Positions 44,724 through 53,781 are shown, counted from the stretch's first letter. The stretch is DNA of 64,000 bases from Myxococcus guangdongensis (GCF_024198255.1 NZ_JAJVKW010000003.1:1-64000); one strand, 5' to 3'. A program made the numbers and translations. Notes: generated from the sequence alone by a model not told the origin.

Positions 44724-45347
44724 ATGCGCAGAAGTCTGTTGGCGGCGGGGATGGTGCTTCTCTCCGCGCTCGCCCTCACGTCGACCTTCGATGTGTCGGC
44801 GGGGAGTGAGGAGGAGGAGCGTGGGGCGTCCCGGGAGCCGGTGGCCGCCGTCGCCGAGCCGAGCGCGAGGAGCGAGCTGGGGTCCGTCGTCGTCACGTGC
44901 CCGGTGGGGGTGAGCCAGGCGTCGTACCTGCCGGGGCTGACGGAGGGGACGAAGGACGTGACGGTGGCGGGCGTCACCACGTTGAGCAACTGCGTGACGA
45001 TTCCGTCCTCCGGGGTGAAGTCCGCCAGCCTGCCGCTCGAGTCGAGCCTGCTCACCGGCTACTCGTGCGCGGATTTGATGACGCCCCGGACGGTGCGTCA
45101 GGTGGTGCGGTGGAACACGGGCGAGACGTCCACGTTGGTGTTCAGTCAGTCGCGGGAGCTGACGCAGGGGCCGCTGACGGTCTTCACGCTGACGGGCACG
45201 GTGGAGTCGGGGGCCTTCACGGAGTCGATGGCCATCCTGACGGTGACGTACCTGAACTCGGACATCGAGAAGGGCTGCGACGCGCCGGGCGGGCTCATCT
45301 GGTTGAGCGGGCCGGCGACGCTCGAGCTCATCCGCACCGTGACTTGA
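44724..45347 (+). CDS. Exported protein, paralogue A
   Basis: A 207-residue exported protein with a signal peptide (MRRSLLAAGMVLLSALALTSTFDVSA). The mature domain is beta-rich and has two conserved features repeated in the next gene: a VTCPVG motif near the N-terminus and a SCADL ... VVRWNTGETST block in the middle. It also shares the late DIEKGCxxPxG motif, so three cysteines are conserved. No family is recognised. The ATG at 44724 has GGGAG about 5 bp upstream. The following gene begins 15 bp after the stop. Confidence 0.8.
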   Translation: MRRSLLAAGMVLLSALALTSTFDVSAGSEEEERGASREPVAAVAEPSARSELGSVVVTCPVGVSQASYLPGLTEGTKDVTVAGVTTLSNCVTIPSSGVKSASLPLESSLLTGYSCADLMTPRTVRQVVRWNTGETSTLVFSQSRELTQGPLTVFTLTGTVESGAFTESMAILTVTYLNSDIEKGCDAPGGLIWLSGPATLELIRTVT

Positions 45348-45362
45348 ACCAGGGGGATGCGC

Positions 45363-45956
45363 ATGCGTGGGACGTCAGGGTGCGGGGTGTTGCTGCTCGG
45401 AGTGCTGGCCTGTGGTGGTGAGGGGCGACAGGGGACGGGGCCGCTGATGGAGGGCACGGGTGGGAGCGGGATGGCGCTGGAGCGTCCCTTGGAGAAGGTG
45501 CTCATCACGTGCCCGCTCGGGTTGGGCGAGGCGAAGTACGGCACGGGGCTCAAGGGGGAGCCCGGTGACAGCGAGGTGTCGTTCCTGGCGAGCGTGAGCG
45601 GCTGCGTGACGGTGCTGGGCTCGGCGGTGACGTCGGCGACGCTGGGCTCGGAGACGCCGAGCCTGGTGCGCGGGCTGTCGTGCGCGGACCTGTCGCGCGC
45701 GGGGGCGGGCCGGCAGGTGGTGAAGTGGAACACGGCGGAGACGTCCACGGTGTTGATGGGACAGTCACACGTGTCCGTGCAGGAGGCGACGACGGTGGTG
45801 ACGCAGACGGGGAAGGTGCTGTCGGGCAAGTTCCAGGGCGCCACCGCGGTGCGGACCACCACGTACATGACGGCGGATGTGGAGCGGGGCTGCCATTCTC
45901 CGGAAGGCTTGAAGGACCTGAAGGGACCGGTGACGTTCAGCGTGACGTATCCCTGA
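45363..45956 (+). CDS. Exported lipoprotein, paralogue B
   Basis: A 197-residue paralogue of the preceding protein. A lipoprotein-type signal ends at LLGVLAC. The shared pattern is ITCPLG, SGCVTVL, SCADLSR, VVKWNTAETST and DVERGCHSPEG, at matching spacing, so it arose by tandem duplication. One copy has a lipobox while the other has a plain signal peptide, suggesting different final locations. The ATG at 45363 has AGGGGG at usual spacing; the ATG at 45357 is too close to it. Function unknown. Confidence 0.8.
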   Translation: MRGTSGCGVLLLGVLACGGEGRQGTGPLMEGTGGSGMALERPLEKVLITCPLGLGEAKYGTGLKGEPGDSEVSFLASVSGCVTVLGSAVTSATLGSETPSLVRGLSCADLSRAGAGRQVVKWNTAETSTVLMGQSHVSVQEATTVVTQTGKVLSGKFQGATAVRTTTYMTADVERGCHSPEGLKDLKGPVTFSVTYP

Positions 45957-45979
45957 GCCGGTCGCTATCGTCCGGCGCA

Positions 45980-47062
45980 ATGACGACTGCCAAGCGCCCC
46001 AAGGATGTGCCTCCCAAAGCGACCTTCGATGCCGAGGCCCGGCTCTGGCGGGAGGGAGCACCTGGCGCCGCGCATGAGCGCCTGTGGATTCATCCGTCCG
46101 GCATGTTGTTGCTGGATGCCCGGCGCAAGGACGGCAAGCTCGATGGCGAGGTGATGTGGTCGCTCGGCATCCATGAGATGTCCGAGCATGCGCCGCGCCT
46201 GGCGATGCAGAAGGCGCTCGGGTTGCCGGTGGGGCCGAGCCCCACGCTCTTCGCGACGTTCGTGGAGGGGGTGCTGGTGGAGACCCGCTTCATGACGGGC
46301 TTCGAGTCCGACGTCGAGCTGAAGGTCCCGATGCGTGACGGGGCCATCGACGGCGAGGTCGAGTGGGTCATCGGTCCGGTGGACGGCGCGCTGTTCGAGC
46401 TGGGCGACTCCGCGCTGTCGCACAAGATTTTCAAGGTGCCGAAGCCGTGGCCGCATCGGCTGAAGGCGGTGTTCGCCAAGGGCAAGCTGAAGAGCACGGC
46501 GTTCTTCGACAAGAAGGGCAAGCCCCTGGACGTGAGCACGCCGAAGCTCACCGAGTGGGGTGAGGGCACGAAGGCGGCGGCGCTGGCGGGCTACATCGAG
46601 CGAGGTGACTTCGCGGCGGACGCGGCTCGCTTCTTCCCGAAGGCGAAGCGGGTGTCGAGCTCCGGCAGCAAGAAGGTTCGCGGCGCGGAGGCGGGGAAGG
46701 TGCTGGATGACGTGGTGAAGGGGGGAGGCGTGCCGACGATGACGCTCGCCTTCGACTTCAGCAGCTACGGCTTCGACTGCAAGAAGGAGAAGCTGCACGG
46801 CGCGGCCGAGGCGAAGTACGTCGGTATCGCGAGCGATGGCTCGGGCGAGATGTTCCTGCTCGATACCAGCACGGGGAAGGTCGTCCGCTACGCGCACGAG
46901 GAGGGCACGGTGTCGCCGGCCTTCGACTCGCTCGACGAGCTCACCTTCGCGCTGCTGCGAATCGAGGCCGCGGCGAAGAAGCTGATTCCCAAGCCGAAGC
47001 TCGCCGCGCTGTTCAAGAAGCTGGGCCTGAAGACGGCCGAGAAGCTCTTGAAGGAGTACTGA
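45980..47062 (+). CDS. SUKH-like protein with DG-repeat N-terminal half
   Basis: A 360-residue cytoplasmic protein. The first half contains two DGKLDGEVMWS / DGAIDGEVEWV segments reminiscent of MORN or YwqK-type repeats. The second half ends with YVGIASDGSGEMFLLDTSTG, VVRYAHEEG and FDSLDELTFALLRIEA, the order of motifs found in SMI1/KNR4 (SUKH) domains, many of which are immunity proteins against contact toxins. It has no signal peptide. It is 23 bp downstream of paralogue B and may be co-transcribed with it. If immunity is its role, the toxin-like protein at 38667 is the nearest candidate partner; this is speculation. The long frame upstream of 45980 is a shadow. Confidence 0.65.
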   Translation: MTTAKRPKDVPPKATFDAEARLWREGAPGAAHERLWIHPSGMLLLDARRKDGKLDGEVMWSLGIHEMSEHAPRLAMQKALGLPVGPSPTLFATFVEGVLVETRFMTGFESDVELKVPMRDGAIDGEVEWVIGPVDGALFELGDSALSHKIFKVPKPWPHRLKAVFAKGKLKSTAFFDKKGKPLDVSTPKLTEWGEGTKAAALAGYIERGDFAADAARFFPKAKRVSSSGSKKVRGAEAGKVLDDVVKGGGVPTMTLAFDFSSYGFDCKKEKLHGAAEAKYVGIASDGSGEMFLLDTSTGKVVRYAHEEGTVSPAFDSLDELTFALLRIEAAAKKLIPKPKLAALFKKLGLKTAEKLLKEY

Positions 47063-47158
47063 GCACCGGGGCGGGACGCTCGGCCTCCCGAGGGCTGGGC
47101 GTCTCGCGGTTCGTGCGCGCTGGGGGTTTCATCCAGACGTGCTCGAGCGCATCGTGGG

Positions 47159-47719
47159 TCACCGCGCCGGCGGGTACTTCTGGAGCTTGCGCTGGAGCGA
47201 GCGGCGGTGGATGCCGAGCTTGCGCGAGGCCTCGGAGATGTTGCCCGCGCAGTCGGCGAGCACACGGTGGATGTGCTCCCACTCGGCGCGCGCGAGCGAA
47301 GGGGCCTCGAAGGTCTCCGGTGCCGCGAGCGAGGGCTCACCGCTCGCGCGTGCGAAGGCCGCGAGGATGTCGTCCACGTCCGCGGGCTTGGGCAGGTAGT
47401 TCACCGCGCCCAGGCGGATGGCGTCCACCGTGGTGGCGATGCTCCCGTAACCCGTGAGCACGATGGCCTTGGTGGACGCGTCGACGGCCAGCAGGTCCTT
47501 CACCACCTCGAGCCCACTGCGTCCCGGCATGCGCAGGTCCACGACGGCGTACTCGGGTGACTCGCGCTTCGCCGCTACCAGCGCCTCGTCGTAGTCGCCC
47601 GCCGTCGTCACTTCCCAGCCACGCTCACGAAACGCCCGCGCGAGCCGCTCACGCAGCGTCGCGTCGTCATCGACGAGCAGGAGGCTCGGGTGGTGGCCAT
47701 CACCGACAGGGGTGCTCAT
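47159..47719 (-). CDS. regA: RegA/ActR-family response regulator
   Basis: A 186-residue response regulator of the RegA/PrrA/ActR type. The receiver has LLVDDDA, phosphoacceptor Asp in YAVVDLRMPGRSG, switch Thr in IVLTGYGSIATTV and Lys in LPKPAD. The C-terminal Fis-type helix-turn-helix is GNISEASRKLGIHRRSLQRK. RegA proteins control redox-responsive genes such as respiratory and carbon-fixation functions. It overlaps the RegB-like kinase gene by 4 bp (ATGA), so they are translationally coupled and almost certainly cognate. Confidence 0.93.
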   Translation of the reverse strand: MSTPVGDGHHPSLLLVDDDATLRERLARAFRERGWEVTTAGDYDEALVAAKRESPEYAVVDLRMPGRSGLEVVKDLLAVDASTKAIVLTGYGSIATTVDAIRLGAVNYLPKPADVDDILAAFARASGEPSLAAPETFEAPSLARAEWEHIHRVLADCAGNISEASRKLGIHRRSLQRKLQKYPPAR

Positions 47720-49023
47720 GACGCCACCTCCGTGACCGCGGGCGCGCCGAGCGGAAGCGCCAGGCTCGCCACCGTGCCCTGTCCAGGCGTGGAGCGCAGC
47801 TCCAGCGAACCGCCGAGCTGCTCCGCCAGCGTGCGCGCCAGGAACAACCCCAGGCCCATGCCCTCGCCCGGTGCCTTCGTGGTGAAGAACGGCTCACCCG
47901 CGCGCGCGAGCACGTCCGCGGGCATCCCCGCGCCGCCATCGCGCACCTCCAGCCTCGCGCCGCCCTTGCCCTCCACCACCCGCAGCTCCACCGCCTTCGA
48001 CGGAGGCGACGCCTGCAGCGCGTTCTTCACCAACCCGCGAACCACCCGCGCCAGCGCGCGCGGCGGCCCCTGCACCCACCGTCCGCTCAGCTCCGTCGGC
48101 AGCTCCACCTTCACCCGCTCCACGCCCGACAGCTCCGCCAGCGAGTCCTCCACCAACCTGCCCAGTGGCATCGGATGGAAGGCCTCCCCCGTCGTCTGTC
48201 CCGCGTCCGCGGACATCTGCACCAGCACGTCGCGGCAGCGGTCCACCTGCTGCCGGATGAGCCTCAAGTCCTCACGCACCGCCTCGGACGTCCCCGCCGA
48301 TGCCAGCGCGCGCTCCACTTCCTTCGACACCACCGCGATGGTCGACAACGGCGTCGACAGCTCATGCGCCGCGCCCGCCGCCAGCGTCGCCAACGACGCC
48401 ACCTTCTCGCGACGCGCATGCTGCACACGCGCCTGCGCCAGCTCCTGCTCGCGCTCCTCCAGCGCCCGCGTCACCCGCTGCACGAAGTACGCGATGAAGC
48501 CCGCCGCCACCGCGAACGCCACCCACATGCCGTTCAGGTGCAGCCGCATCAGCGCCGCGTGGTCCGGCCGCGCCAGCCCCGGCACCAGCTCCACGTCCTG
48601 CAACACGAACAGCGAGCCGAACGCCGCGAGCGTGAAGCCCAACAGGCCCCACATCCACCGCGCCGGCAGCAGCACCGTGCCCAGCACCACGTTCACCAGG
48701 TACAGCATCGTGAAGGGGTTGTGCGTCCCTCCGCTGAGCGCCAGCAGGCCCGTGAGCACCAGCGTGTCCCACAGCATCAACTTGCCGATGGTCGCTTCAC
48801 TCACCCTCGCCCGGCCGAGCCACGCGCGCACCGCCAGGTTCGTCGCGGCCTCCAACCCCAACAGCCCCGCCAGCACCGGCACCGGCAACGCCAGCTCCAA
48901 CCCATACGCCGCCAGCGCGATGACCAGCGCCTGCCCGAGCAGGAGGCCCCAGCGCAGCCGCAACAGCCACTCCAGGTTGATGCGGGCGCGAGAGGCGGGC
49001 TCGTGGGCGACAGGAGGCGTCAT
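47716..49023 (-). CDS. regB: RegB-family redox sensor histidine kinase
   Basis: A 435-residue membrane histidine kinase of the RegB/PrrB type. The N-terminal half has about six hydrophobic segments. The quinone-sensing type motif GGTHNPF lies between two of them (about residue 103). The H-box is GAAHELSTPLSTIAVV (about residue 219), a RegB signature, followed by HATPase with GLVKNALQAS, GGAGMP and GMGLGLFLARTLAEQ. The redox-active Cys of classical RegB in the linker is not evident. It overlaps both neighbours: the lipoprotein gene by 4 bp and regA by 4 bp. The ATG at 49023 is preferred over the longer frame. Confidence 0.93.
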   Translation of the reverse strand: MTPPVAHEPASRARINLEWLLRLRWGLLLGQALVIALAAYGLELALPVPVLAGLLGLEAATNLAVRAWLGRARVSEATIGKLMLWDTLVLTGLLALSGGTHNPFTMLYLVNVVLGTVLLPARWMWGLLGFTLAAFGSLFVLQDVELVPGLARPDHAALMRLHLNGMWVAFAVAAGFIAYFVQRVTRALEEREQELAQARVQHARREKVASLATLAAGAAHELSTPLSTIAVVSKEVERALASAGTSEAVREDLRLIRQQVDRCRDVLVQMSADAGQTTGEAFHPMPLGRLVEDSLAELSGVERVKVELPTELSGRWVQGPPRALARVVRGLVKNALQASPPSKAVELRVVEGKGGARLEVRDGGAGMPADVLARAGEPFFTTKAPGEGMGLGLFLARTLAEQLGGSLELRSTPGQGTVASLALPLGAPAVTEVAS

Positions 49024-49763
49024 GGCACGACAGGAGGCTGCAGCGAGGCGGACCGGGCCACGTTGCCCAGCATGTCCACGTTGCGCGGCGATTCGCCGGG
49101 GCCCACGCCATCCAGCCACGAATCCCACGCCAGTGTGAAGACCCGCTCCGCCCTGGGCGAGTCCTCCGACAGCTCCACCCCGTCCAGCACCACGTCCACC
49201 GACGAGCGCCCGCGCGTCTCGAACTCGAAGTCGCGCGCCTCGCCGTCGTCGAGCGTCCCCCGGACATGCAGGCTCAACCCCAGCATGTCCACCGGCTTGG
49301 AGCCCTGCAGCGCCGCGCCCAGGCCCTCCGCGTCCGAGTCCGCCGGCTCGAAGGTCAACCGCGCCCGGCAGTACCGCCCCGGCGGAGGATGCAGCACCCC
49401 GAGCGCCACCACCGTCCCGTCCGACTCACCCAGCGACACCACGTGCGGGATGCCCAGCCGCAGCGCGTTCGTCGTCGAGTGCGCCCACGCGGTGCCCACC
49501 GGCGACAGCGCCCGCAGCCACCGACGCAGGCCCGTCTCCTCGCACTTGAACAGCTCCACGCTGCCCAGCGTGACGAGCGCCCCGGAGAGCGTGGCGCGAG
49601 CCCCCTCATCCGTGACGAGCGTGCGAGCCCCCGCCGCCTCCGGGACACTCCGCGCGCGGCCCGTGGTGAGCCCCAGGCTCAACTGCATCCCCTCGATGCG
49701 CTCCCCGCCACCACAGCCGGTGAGACACAGCAGCAGCACGAACGGCTTCACGACAGAGGGCAT
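49020..49763 (-). CDS. Lipoprotein linked to regBA
   Basis: A 247-residue predicted lipoprotein with lipobox LLCLTGC (Cys16). The mature part is beta-rich: ARATLSGALVTLGSVELFKCEE, VVSLGESDGTVVALGVLHPPPGRYC, LSLHVRGTLDDGEARDFEFE. This domain resembles the MbnP-like fold in length and order, but too little is conserved for a firm call. It sits between an outer-membrane protein gene (4-bp gap) and regB (4-bp overlap). It is therefore in the RegBA operon and may be part of a metal or redox system. The ATG at 49763 was chosen for the signal peptide. Confidence 0.78.
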   Translation of the reverse strand: MPSVVKPFVLLLCLTGCGGGERIEGMQLSLGLTTGRARSVPEAAGARTLVTDEGARATLSGALVTLGSVELFKCEETGLRRWLRALSPVGTAWAHSTTNALRLGIPHVVSLGESDGTVVALGVLHPPPGRYCRARLTFEPADSDAEGLGAALQGSKPVDMLGLSLHVRGTLDDGEARDFEFETRGRSSVDVVLDGVELSEDSPRAERVFTLAWDSWLDGVGPGESPRNVDMLGNVARSASLQPPVVP

Positions 49764-49767
49764 GGCG

Positions 49768-50670
49768 TCAGAGGTCGTACGCGACGGACAGCATCGCGAT
49801 GGGAGTGGGCGCCACGCGACCGCGGAGCCGGTTGAAGAAGGGGACCCGCACACCCGCGGCCACCACCAGGTCCATCCGAGGGCTGAAGAGGATGTCGGGA
49901 GACGCATATCCGATGACGCCCCCGCCGTTCTCCTCCTTCTCACCGTCGATGTCCGACGCGGCCTCGATGCGCCCGTCGAGCCCCAGCCGCAGGGCCCACC
50001 GCTCCGCCGGCTGGTACTGCGCCGCCATCGTCGTGCGCACCGACGCGCCCGCCCGGTAGCCCAGGATGCCGCGCGTGGGGAGGAAGCCCGTGGCGCTCAC
50101 CAGGAACGACCAGCTCCCCCGGAAGTGCTGGTACGCCAGCCCCGCCAACGGGTCCACCGAGCCGCTGCCCAGCTGCGTGTCCAGGTCCATCAGCGTGCCG
50201 TCCTCCAGGCGCAGCTTCGGCGCGGTGGGCAGCTTCACGCCGACCAGCACGCTGAAGAGGTGGTCCGCGGAGAACGCGCGGTCCTGGTACAGGAACGCCT
50301 TCGCCGTCAGCTCCACGTCGCCCACGCCCCAGCCCCGCTCGCGCGCCAGGCTGACGGAGCGCACCTCGCGCGCCTGCAGGGGCAGCGTGGCCGACAGGAA
50401 CAGCCACGGCAGGGGCGCGTACGCCACCGCCACGTCCATGCGGGCCTCGCGCAGCCGCAGCGCGTCCACGTTGTCCTGTCCCACCGTGTGCCCCCAGCCC
50501 CGCAGGGTGGAGGAGAAGCGCAGCCGCCCCGAGAACGGCTGCTCGGTGCCCATGGACATGAGCGTGGGGTCGCCACACGCACAGGTGGCACACGCCCAGG
50601 CGGACGACACGGGCGCCAGGGCCAGCACCGCGCCCAACAGGGAGGACAGGAGGGAGAGTGGGGCTTTCAC
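49768..50670 (-). CDS. Outer-membrane channel-like protein with CATCACGDP motif
   Basis: A 300-residue exported protein, first gene of the RegBA operon. The signal peptide ends at SSAWA and the mature N-terminus is CATCACGDPTL, a cysteine motif that could bind metal. The rest is an alternating-residue beta-barrel pattern (GRLRFSSTLRGWG, MDVAVAYAPLPWLFLSATLPL, LFSVLVGVKLP, MDLVVAAGVRVPFF) resembling outer-membrane transporters of the phenol-degradation/MetA-like group. It is followed after 4 bp by the lipoprotein gene. A role in copper or other redox-active metal transport is plausible but inferred from the motif and the RegBA partner. Confidence 0.8.
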   Translation of the reverse strand: MKAPLSLLSSLLGAVLALAPVSSAWACATCACGDPTLMSMGTEQPFSGRLRFSSTLRGWGHTVGQDNVDALRLREARMDVAVAYAPLPWLFLSATLPLQAREVRSVSLARERGWGVGDVELTAKAFLYQDRAFSADHLFSVLVGVKLPTAPKLRLEDGTLMDLDTQLGSGSVDPLAGLAYQHFRGSWSFLVSATGFLPTRGILGYRAGASVRTTMAAQYQPAERWALRLGLDGRIEAASDIDGEKEENGGGVIGYASPDILFSPRMDLVVAAGVRVPFFNRLRGRVAPTPIAMLSVAYDL

Positions 50671-50869
50671 GACGAAGAGGACCCTACGCCCCCCACCCGC
50701 CCCCCGGCGTGTGGCGTGTTGTCGCAGCTGTCCGGGACACGGGGCGGCGGCCCCGCGGGCTCACCGGAGGGCAGGCAGGAGGCCGGGCGCTGGCTGCCCC
50801 GCGGGAAGTCATGGGCAGGTTGAGAATGACTTCCACGCCCCGGCGTTGGTGGGACACAGGAGGCCATCC

Positions 50870-51313
50870 ATGGGAGTGCTCGTGCCGCTTGCCCGGTTGC
50901 TGTTCTCAGCCATCTTCATCACCAGCGGCTTGAATCACTTCATCCAGCTCGACGCGCTGACGACCGTGGCCCAGGGCGCGGGCGTGCCCGAGCCCCGCTG
51001 GGCGGTGCTGGTGTCCGGCGCGGCGCTGGTGCTCGGGGGGCTGTCGGTGCTGCTCGGCGTGTTCGCGCGCCTGGGCGCCGCGGCCATCGCCATCTTCCTG
51101 GTGACCGCCGCCTTCATGGTCCACCGCTTCTGGCTCGTCGCGGACCCGATGCAGGCGCAGGACCAGCTCATCCACTTCATGAAGAACCTCTCCATGGCGG
51201 GGGGCGCGCTCTTCATCGTGTACTTCGGCTCGGGCCCCTTCAGCCTCCGGCGCGGAGGGCGGCAGGAGAGCGGCCTGGGCGGTGGTCGGCTGGGCTCGCC
51301 CTTGAGACACTGA
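50870..51313 (+). CDS. DoxX-family membrane protein
   Basis: A 147-residue integral membrane protein with four hydrophobic segments (LLFSAIFITSGLNHFIQL, WAVLVSGAALVLGGLSVLLG, LGAAAIAIFLVTAAFMVHRF, LSMAGGALFIVYFGSGPF). The N-terminal ARLLFSAIFITSGLNHF and the position of helices are typical of DoxX/SURF4-type proteins. The C-terminal 20 residues are a Gly/Arg-rich cytoplasmic tail. AGGAGG lies about 8 bp before the ATG. It stands alone, divergent from the outer-membrane gene at 50670. Confidence 0.9.
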   Translation: MGVLVPLARLLFSAIFITSGLNHFIQLDALTTVAQGAGVPEPRWAVLVSGAALVLGGLSVLLGVFARLGAAAIAIFLVTAAFMVHRFWLVADPMQAQDQLIHFMKNLSMAGGALFIVYFGSGPFSLRRGGRQESGLGGGRLGSPLRH

Positions 51314-51370
51314 CCTCGCCCCCTGCGCGCGAAGGCGCTCGGGCCCTCGCGCGCTCGGGTGAAGGCTGCT

Positions 51371-52273
51371 TCAGCTGGCCACGGCCACGTGCGCCTGGGC
51401 GCGCAGGGTGAAGAACGCGACCTCCGGCTCGCTGCCCCGGCGCAGGTACGGCCCGCCGAAGCCGAAGCCCAGGCCCCGGTTCACGTACAGCTGGTTGCCG
51501 TTCACGTGGTAGTGGCCGCGGATGTACGGCTGACCCGCGCGGCGGAAGAGGGCCTCCGTCAGCCCCTGCACGATGAACTGGCCGCCGTGCGTGTGCCCGG
51601 AGAACTGCACCAGGCCCGCGTGCGCCGGCAGCTTGTCCACCGTGGGCGGCGTGTGGGCCAGCACCAGCCGCGTGCCGGACTCCGGCGCGCCCCGGAACGT
51701 GGCCTCCACGTCGTCGCGGCCCGTGCGCCCGTCGTCCACGCCCAGCACCGTCAGCGGCGCGCCCTTCACGTGCACCACCCGGTGCTCGTTCTGCAGGACG
51801 GTGTAGCCCAGCCGCTCGAAGCTCTCGCGCAGGTAGGGCGCGTTCACCCAGTGGTCGTGGTTGCCGAGCACCACGAAGACCTGGCCCTTGAGGCCGCCGA
51901 GCACGTCGCGCACGCGGGGCAGCGGCTTGGGGCTGTGGGTGACGTAGTCGCCGGTGAGGAAGACCAGGTCGGGGGCCTCGGCGTTGACGGCCTCCACCGC
52001 GCGGCGGATGCGCACGTCGCTGGTGGCCTGCCCCACATGCACGTCGGACAGCTGCGCCACGCGCAGGCCGTCATGGCGGTCCGTCAGGTGCGGCAGGTGG
52101 AGCAGGTTCTCCGTGAGGGAGAAGTGGTCCCTCCAGCGCAGGCGTCGCTCCGGGCGCAGCGGGTCCGCGCCGCTCCAGGCCACCACCTCGTTACGTCCTC
52201 CGGCGATGGGCTCCAGGGGGGACTCACTGGACGGGGAGGCGGGGCGACGGCGGGCCAGACGTCTCAAGCGCAT
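51371..52273 (-). CDS. Calcineurin-like metallophosphoesterase
   Basis: A 300-residue metallophosphoesterase. Metal-binding motifs are all present in order: LSDVHVG, FLTGDYV, VLGNHDHW, VLAHTP and GHTHGGQ. The layout is close to the YkuE/YaeI group that hydrolyses phosphodiesters such as lipid headgroups. An Arg-rich N-terminus (MRLRRLARRRPAS) precedes the catalytic domain; no clear transmembrane helix is seen. The ATG at 52273 is used; the longer open frame has no family match. It is divergent from the PAS kinase gene at 52516. Confidence 0.9.
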   Translation of the reverse strand: MRLRRLARRRPASPSSESPLEPIAGGRNEVVAWSGADPLRPERRLRWRDHFSLTENLLHLPHLTDRHDGLRVAQLSDVHVGQATSDVRIRRAVEAVNAEAPDLVFLTGDYVTHSPKPLPRVRDVLGGLKGQVFVVLGNHDHWVNAPYLRESFERLGYTVLQNEHRVVHVKGAPLTVLGVDDGRTGRDDVEATFRGAPESGTRLVLAHTPPTVDKLPAHAGLVQFSGHTHGGQFIVQGLTEALFRRAGQPYIRGHYHVNGNQLYVNRGLGFGFGGPYLRRGSEPEVAFFTLRAQAHVAVAS

Positions 52274-52515
52274 GCGGTGCGGTTCCTTTCCGGGCCGGGG
52301 AGGGACGGCGATTCTACGAAGCCAGGGGAGGTGGGTTGAAGCAGGTGTCCCGCGCACGCCTGCCCTCCTGTCGGCCGGCTCACGGGGTGAGGGAAAAACC
52401 CCAAGGATTCGAGGAAGATTCCGGGCGAGCGTGGGAGCTTTCTTCCACCATTGGACACACGGCCAGGGGGCGAGCGGTGACGGCGTCCAGCGACGTTGGT
52501 ACACAGCCGAGGACG

Positions 52516-53781
52516 ATGAGCCCCCGGCTTGGAGTGGCCCCTGATCTCGGCCCGGACGTGACGATGCCAGCCGGTGAGAGACCGCGGAATGCATCGCTCG
52601 GTCCGGGCTCCGTCTGTCTCGCGGACCTGATGTCCACCATGCCCGTGGGCATGGCGGTGGTGGACCGGGAGCTGCGCTTCGTGGAGGTCAGCGAGACGCT
52701 CGCCGCGCTCAACGGCCGACCCCGCGAGGCCCACCTCGGGCGCCACATGGACGAGGTGATGAACCCCCACTCCTCGCTCGGCGACACCTCGCGCCGCGTG
52801 CGCCGCGTGCTGGAGACGGGCGAGCCGCTGGACGGCGTGGAAATCATCCACCGCGAGCCGGGCGGCGGCGTGGAGCGCACGCGCGTCTTCCGCGCCAGCT
52901 ACCACCCGGTGCGCCGCGACGGCGTCGTCGTCGCCGCGTGCCTCTACGTGGAGGACCTCACCGAGCGCCGCCGCGTGGAGGCCCAGCGCGACGCGGGCGC
53001 GGCCCGGGAGCGCGCCGTGCGCGAGCAGGCCCTGCGCGAGACACAGGAGGCGGTGCGCGCCCGCGACGAGTTCCTCAGCGTGGCCGCGCACGAGCTCCGG
53101 ACGCCCCTCACCAGCATGCGGCTGCACCTGCAGCTGCTCTTGCGTCAGGTGTCCGGCGCGCAGCCCGAACTGGGCCAGGAGCTGGCGCCCCGGGGCCAGG
53201 TGCTGGAGCGACAGCTGTCGCGGCTGGGCAGCCTGGTGAACACGCTGCTGGACGTGTCGCGCCTGGCGGCGGGCAAGCTGAGCCTGGAGCCGCGAGAGCT
53301 GGACCTGGTCCAGGTGGTGCGGCAGATGGTGGACGCCTTCTCGGAGGAGTTCTCCCGCGCCGGCTGCGAGCTGTCCGTGCACGTCTCCGGCACCCTGCCG
53401 GGGCAGTGGGACCCGCTGCGCGTGGAGCAGGTGCTGGTGAATCTGTTGTCCAACGCGGCCAAGTACGGCGCGGGCCGGCCGGTGGAGGTGTCGCTGGTGG
53501 GCGAGGGCACCATGGCGGTGCTGGCCGTGAAGGACCACGGCATCGGCATCTCCGAGGACGGCATGGCGCGGCTGTTCGGCAAGTTCGAGCGCGCCGTCTC
53601 CGAGCGCCACTACGGCGGCCTGGGCCTGGGGCTCTACATCACCCGTCAAATCGTGGAGGCCATGGGCGGCAGCATCACCGTGCGCTCCGCGCAGGGCCAG
53701 GGCTCCACCTTCATCCTGCGGCTGCCCACCCAGCCCCGCGCGGCGACCGCGCAGAGCGCCTCGGTGAATCGGGTCCGCTGA
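52516..53781 (+). CDS. PAS sensor histidine kinase
   Basis: A 421-residue cytoplasmic histidine kinase. A PAS domain (about 35-150, starting LADLMSTMPVGMAVVDRELR) is followed by a short coiled coil, HisKA with AAHELRTPLTSMRLHLQ near residue 195, and HATPase with NLLSNAAKYG, DHGIGI and GLGLGLYITRQIV. The HELRTPL box is shared with the kinase at 59595, so these form a second paralogous group distinct from the HDLRNPL group. The ATG at 52516 is the preferred start; the frame extends to 52336. No receiver is adjacent. A terminator-like hairpin follows. Confidence 0.9.
   Translation: MSPRLGVAPDLGPDVTMPAGERPRNASLGPGSVCLADLMSTMPVGMAVVDRELRFVEVSETLAALNGRPREAHLGRHMDEVMNPHSSLGDTSRRVRRVLETGEPLDGVEIIHREPGGGVERTRVFRASYHPVRRDGVVVAACLYVEDLTERRRVEAQRDAGAARERAVREQALRETQEAVRARDEFLSVAAHELRTPLTSMRLHLQLLLRQVSGAQPELGQELAPRGQVLERQLSRLGSLVNTLLDVSRLAAGKLSLEPRELDLVQVVRQMVDAFSEEFSRAGCELSVHVSGTLPGQWDPLRVEQVLVNLLSNAAKYGAGRPVEVSLVGEGTMAVLAVKDHGIGISEDGMARLFGKFERAVSERHYGGLGLGLYITRQIVEAMGGSITVRSAQGQGSTFILRLPTQPRAATAQSASVNRVR

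Noticed and set aside
48175..50823. 882-residue plus-strand open frame
   Set aside because: It is antisense to RegB and the envelope genes, with His/Gln/Arg-rich composition.
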